DNA of 64,000 bases from Uliginosibacterium paludis (lineage in GTDB: Bacteria > Pseudomonadota > Gammaproteobacteria > Burkholderiales > Rhodocyclaceae). Under the pieces are notes generated by a model. That model saw only the letters and a program-made list of their open reading frames with translations, made no database searches and was not told the origin of the DNA. The stretch's first letter is position 1. Each line of letters begins with the position of its first letter. Location of the stretch: contig NZ_JBDIVF010000002.1 in the NCBI RefSeq assembly GCF_039631355.1, forward strand, positions 620,001 to 684,000, in the 5' to 3' direction. The position numbers were made by a program, and so were the translations under genes. Below, in pieces: positions 62,424-64,000 of the stretch.

Positions 62424-62794
62424 GATTTCTGCTCTCCCTTGATCTTGCGGAGCAGAAAGTCCATGAAGGACGCGCCTTCAGGGAACAGCGCCTTTTCCGT
62501 TTCGAATTCCTGCACGACCTGGTCGATCTTGCCCTGACCCAGATAGAGCAGGCCGAGGTTGGCGTGGAAGCCGGGCGGCAGGGGCTTGCTCTGCGAGCGC
62601 GCCTGCTGAACGGTTTTCTCCAGCGCGATGATCTGCTCCGGCCCGCCGCCGCTTTCGCTGCGCAGTTCGGCATAGACCTGCTTCTGGTAGTCACCCCAGT
62701 AGTAGAGGCCGGCGGGCTTGCTGGCACAGCCGGCCAGCGCGAGCCCTGCAACACAGGCCAGCAGGGCCAGGCTGCGTGATTGGATGGATGTCAT
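62420..62794 (-). CDS. DUF4810 lipoprotein
   Basis: The 124-residue precursor has a lipobox LALAGC (Cys 23), then GLYYWGDYQKQVYAELRSES and a TPR-like helical pair (PGFHANLGLLYLGQGKIDQV). DUF4810 proteins occur between CsgG-like and DUF799 genes. It starts 17 bp after csgG and overlaps DUF799 by 4 bp. Role unknown, presumably part of the same outer-membrane assembly. Confidence 0.85.
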   Translation of the reverse strand: MTSIQSRSLALLACVAGLALAGCASKPAGLYYWGDYQKQVYAELRSESGGGPEQIIALEKTVQQARSQSKPLPPGFHANLGLLYLGQGKIDQVVQEFETEKALFPEGASFMDFLLRKIKGEQKS

Positions 62795-62811
62795 GGATCA
62801 GTCCGCTGGGT

Positions 62812-63480
62812 TCAGGGGCGCCATGCGCGGGTTTCGATGCCCTGCACCAGGTTGTTGACGGCCTCGCGGATGGCGAGATCGAGCACCTTGCCGTTGAGCG
62901 TGGAGTCGTAGCTTGCCGTGCCGCCGAAGCCTACGACTTCGCGGTTGGAGAGGCTGTACTCGCCGGCGCCCAGCGCCGAGAACACGACTTCCGAAGTTTC
63001 CACATTGACCACGTTCAGCGCGACCTTGGCATAGGCCACCTGTTCCTTGCCGCGGCCGAGGATGCCGAACAGCTGGTGGTCGCCCACTTCCTTGCGGCCG
63101 AATTCGGTCACGTCACCGGTGACAACGTAGGTCGCGCCCTTGATCTTCTGGTTCTGCTTGTTGAAGCCGGCTTCCTGCGCGGTTTCCTTGAGGTTGTCGC
63201 GATCCAGCACCATGAAGCGGCCGGTCTGCTGCAGATGGGTGATCAGGATGGTTTTGGCCTGGCCGCCGAGACGGTCAACGTTGTCGCTGAAGATGCCGCG
63301 CATGTAGCTCGAGCGGTTGTCGAACTTGCCGACGGACAAGGGGCTGCGCTCCCCGGTGTAAGGCTGATTCACCGTGGCGACACGGGGAACTTCCAGGCTG
63401 CGGGAGCCTTCGGTGGCACATCCGGAGAGGGTGGCAAGGGCGGCGAGCGCCAGCGGAGCGGCAAACTTTCTGTTCAACAT
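62812..63480 (-). CDS. CsgG/HfaB-family outer-membrane lipoprotein
   Basis: The 222-residue precursor has a lipobox LATLSGC (Cys 21) and the CsgG core: VGKFDNRSSYMRGIFSDN, LQQTGRFMVLDRDNLKETAQE, ATYVVTGDVTEFGRKEVG and LDLAIREAVNNLV. In curli systems CsgG forms a nonameric secretion pore. Here no csgA, csgB, csgE or csgF genes are present; partners are DUF4810 and DUF799. It is somewhat shorter than E. coli CsgG (277), so whether it forms a pore is open. Confidence 0.88.
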   Translation of the reverse strand: MLNRKFAAPLALAALATLSGCATEGSRSLEVPRVATVNQPYTGERSPLSVGKFDNRSSYMRGIFSDNVDRLGGQAKTILITHLQQTGRFMVLDRDNLKETAQEAGFNKQNQKIKGATYVVTGDVTEFGRKEVGDHQLFGILGRGKEQVAYAKVALNVVNVETSEVVFSALGAGEYSLSNREVVGFGGTASYDSTLNGKVLDLAIREAVNNLVQGIETRAWRP

Positions 63481-63611
63481 GATTTTCCTTTGACATGTGG
63501 TGAATCACCACGAGGCGAGGGCATGGTAAACGAAGAAAAACAAATGAAAATCACGTAAGCGAGGGAAGTTGAAAAAAAGCAAACGCGTGCCGTTAAGTCA
63601 CGCAGCGCATG

Positions 63612-63644
63612 AAAAAAGCGCCTGGCTTTCGCGAGGCGCTTTTC
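63612..63644 (-). terminator. rho-independent terminator of purD
   Basis: Minus strand stem AAGCGCCT/AGGCGCTT followed by a run of T residues, about 20-50 bp past the purD stop. Confidence 0.88.
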
Positions 63645-63662
63645 TTGCGGGAAGTGGAAGAC

Positions 63663-64000
63663 TCAGCGTTTGCTGAGGCCACGGTGGCCGATGTCGCGGC
63701 GGTACTGCATGCCCTCGAAACGGATCTGCCCGGTGAGTTCATAGGCACGCGCCTGCGCTTCGCGCACCGAGTCGCCCAGGGCTGTGACACACAGCACGCG
63801 ACCGCCGGAAGAGACCACCTTGCCATCCTGCATCGTGGTGCCGGCATGGAAGACATGGGCGTCTTCCACCTTGCTGTCGAGGCCGGAGATCACGTCGCCC
63901 TTGCGCGGCGCTTCGGGGTAGCCCCCCGCAGCGAGTACCACGCCCAGCGCCACGCGACGGTCCCAGTCGGCCTCGGCAGTGTCGAGCTTGCCGGCAATCG
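63663..64000 (-). CDS. purD: phosphoribosylamine-glycine ligase, C-terminal part (5' end outside window)
   Basis: Only the last 111 or so codons are present; the gene continues past the right edge. The PurD C-terminal domain is clear: DWDRRVALGVVLAAGGYPEA, GDVISGL, VFHAGTTMQDGKVVSSGGRV, LCVTALGDSVREAQARAYE and FEGMQYRRDIGHRGL. PurD joins glycine to phosphoribosylamine in purine synthesis. The residues match the family to the end, so it looks intact. Confidence 0.95.
   Translation of the reverse strand, partial: IAGKLDTAEADWDRRVALGVVLAAGGYPEAPRKGDVISGLDSKVEDAHVFHAGTTMQDGKVVSSGGRVLCVTALGDSVREAQARAYELTGQIRFEGMQYRRDIGHRGLSKR

Overview
The window is a G+C-rich bacterial chromosome segment. The organism looks like a betaproteobacterium, and the Rhodocyclales are my best guess. 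The grounds are a Bug/TctC-type tripartite tricarboxylate transporter, the CsgG-DUF4810-DUF799 lipoprotein trio known from Neisseria, an OxyR with cysteines at exactly residues 199 and 208, and a divergent glgP-glgB-glgX-malQ / glgC-glgA glycogen locus. The assignment rests on gene content only. No rRNA, tRNA or CRISPR was recognised.

Left end (1-2.0 kb): the tail of a vapBC toxin-antitoxin pair, then a yqjD-yqjE-yqjK-like membrane/stress trio. From 2.0 to 17.6 kb lie two parallel acid-sugar modules, each with its own FadR-type GntR regulator. Module A is a DMT transporter, gntR, gudD (glucarate dehydratase), garL-type aldolase and tctCBA. Module B is gntR, an unassigned enolase-superfamily dehydratase, a dipeptide-type ABC importer (SBP, two permeases, two ATPases) and a second HpcH/HpaI aldolase. 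Both have the logic of uptake, dehydration to a 2-keto-3-deoxy acid, then aldol cleavage. Candidate operators are visible in both regulatory regions.

17.7-23.6 kb: a glycine-zipper envelope protein, then a LacI regulator divergent from an ExuT-like MFS transporter and a GH31 glycosidase. 23.8-31.3 kb: a GNAT enzyme, an AlkD-like protein and creB-creC. CreC and creD are separated by a complete IS4-type element and an AT-rich orphan lipoprotein gene. creD keeps a perfect CreB box (TTCAC-N6-TTCAC) of its own. creC itself seems to carry an in-frame REP-like palindrome.

31.5-35.6 kb: a formaldehyde-dehydrogenase-like zinc ADH and a GFA-ACT fusion protein converge on four tandem 347-bp repeats. 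Each repeat carries REP-like inverted motifs and a terminator-like hairpin. More REP copies lie to the right. 35.6-37.8 kb: a mannonate module (SDR oxidoreductase, small ORF, uxuA). 37.9-43.9 kb: MoxR-DUF58-VWA, a PDZ-less trypsin-like protease, an HPD-less J-like membrane protein, a GNAT enzyme and a VF530 protein.

44.1-55.7 kb is the glycogen locus. glgP-glgB-glgX-malQ is read leftward, with a 33-codon ORF translationally coupled to malQ, and glgC-glgA is read rightward. 55.7-64 kb holds a LysR regulator, a histidine phosphatase, a secreted pectate lyase, a Do-type protease, oxyR, the CsgG trio and the 3' end of purD. Taken together (pectate lyase, ExuT, UxuA, GudD, GarL), the region suggests an organism that feeds on plant-derived uronates and aldarates and stores glucose as glycogen.
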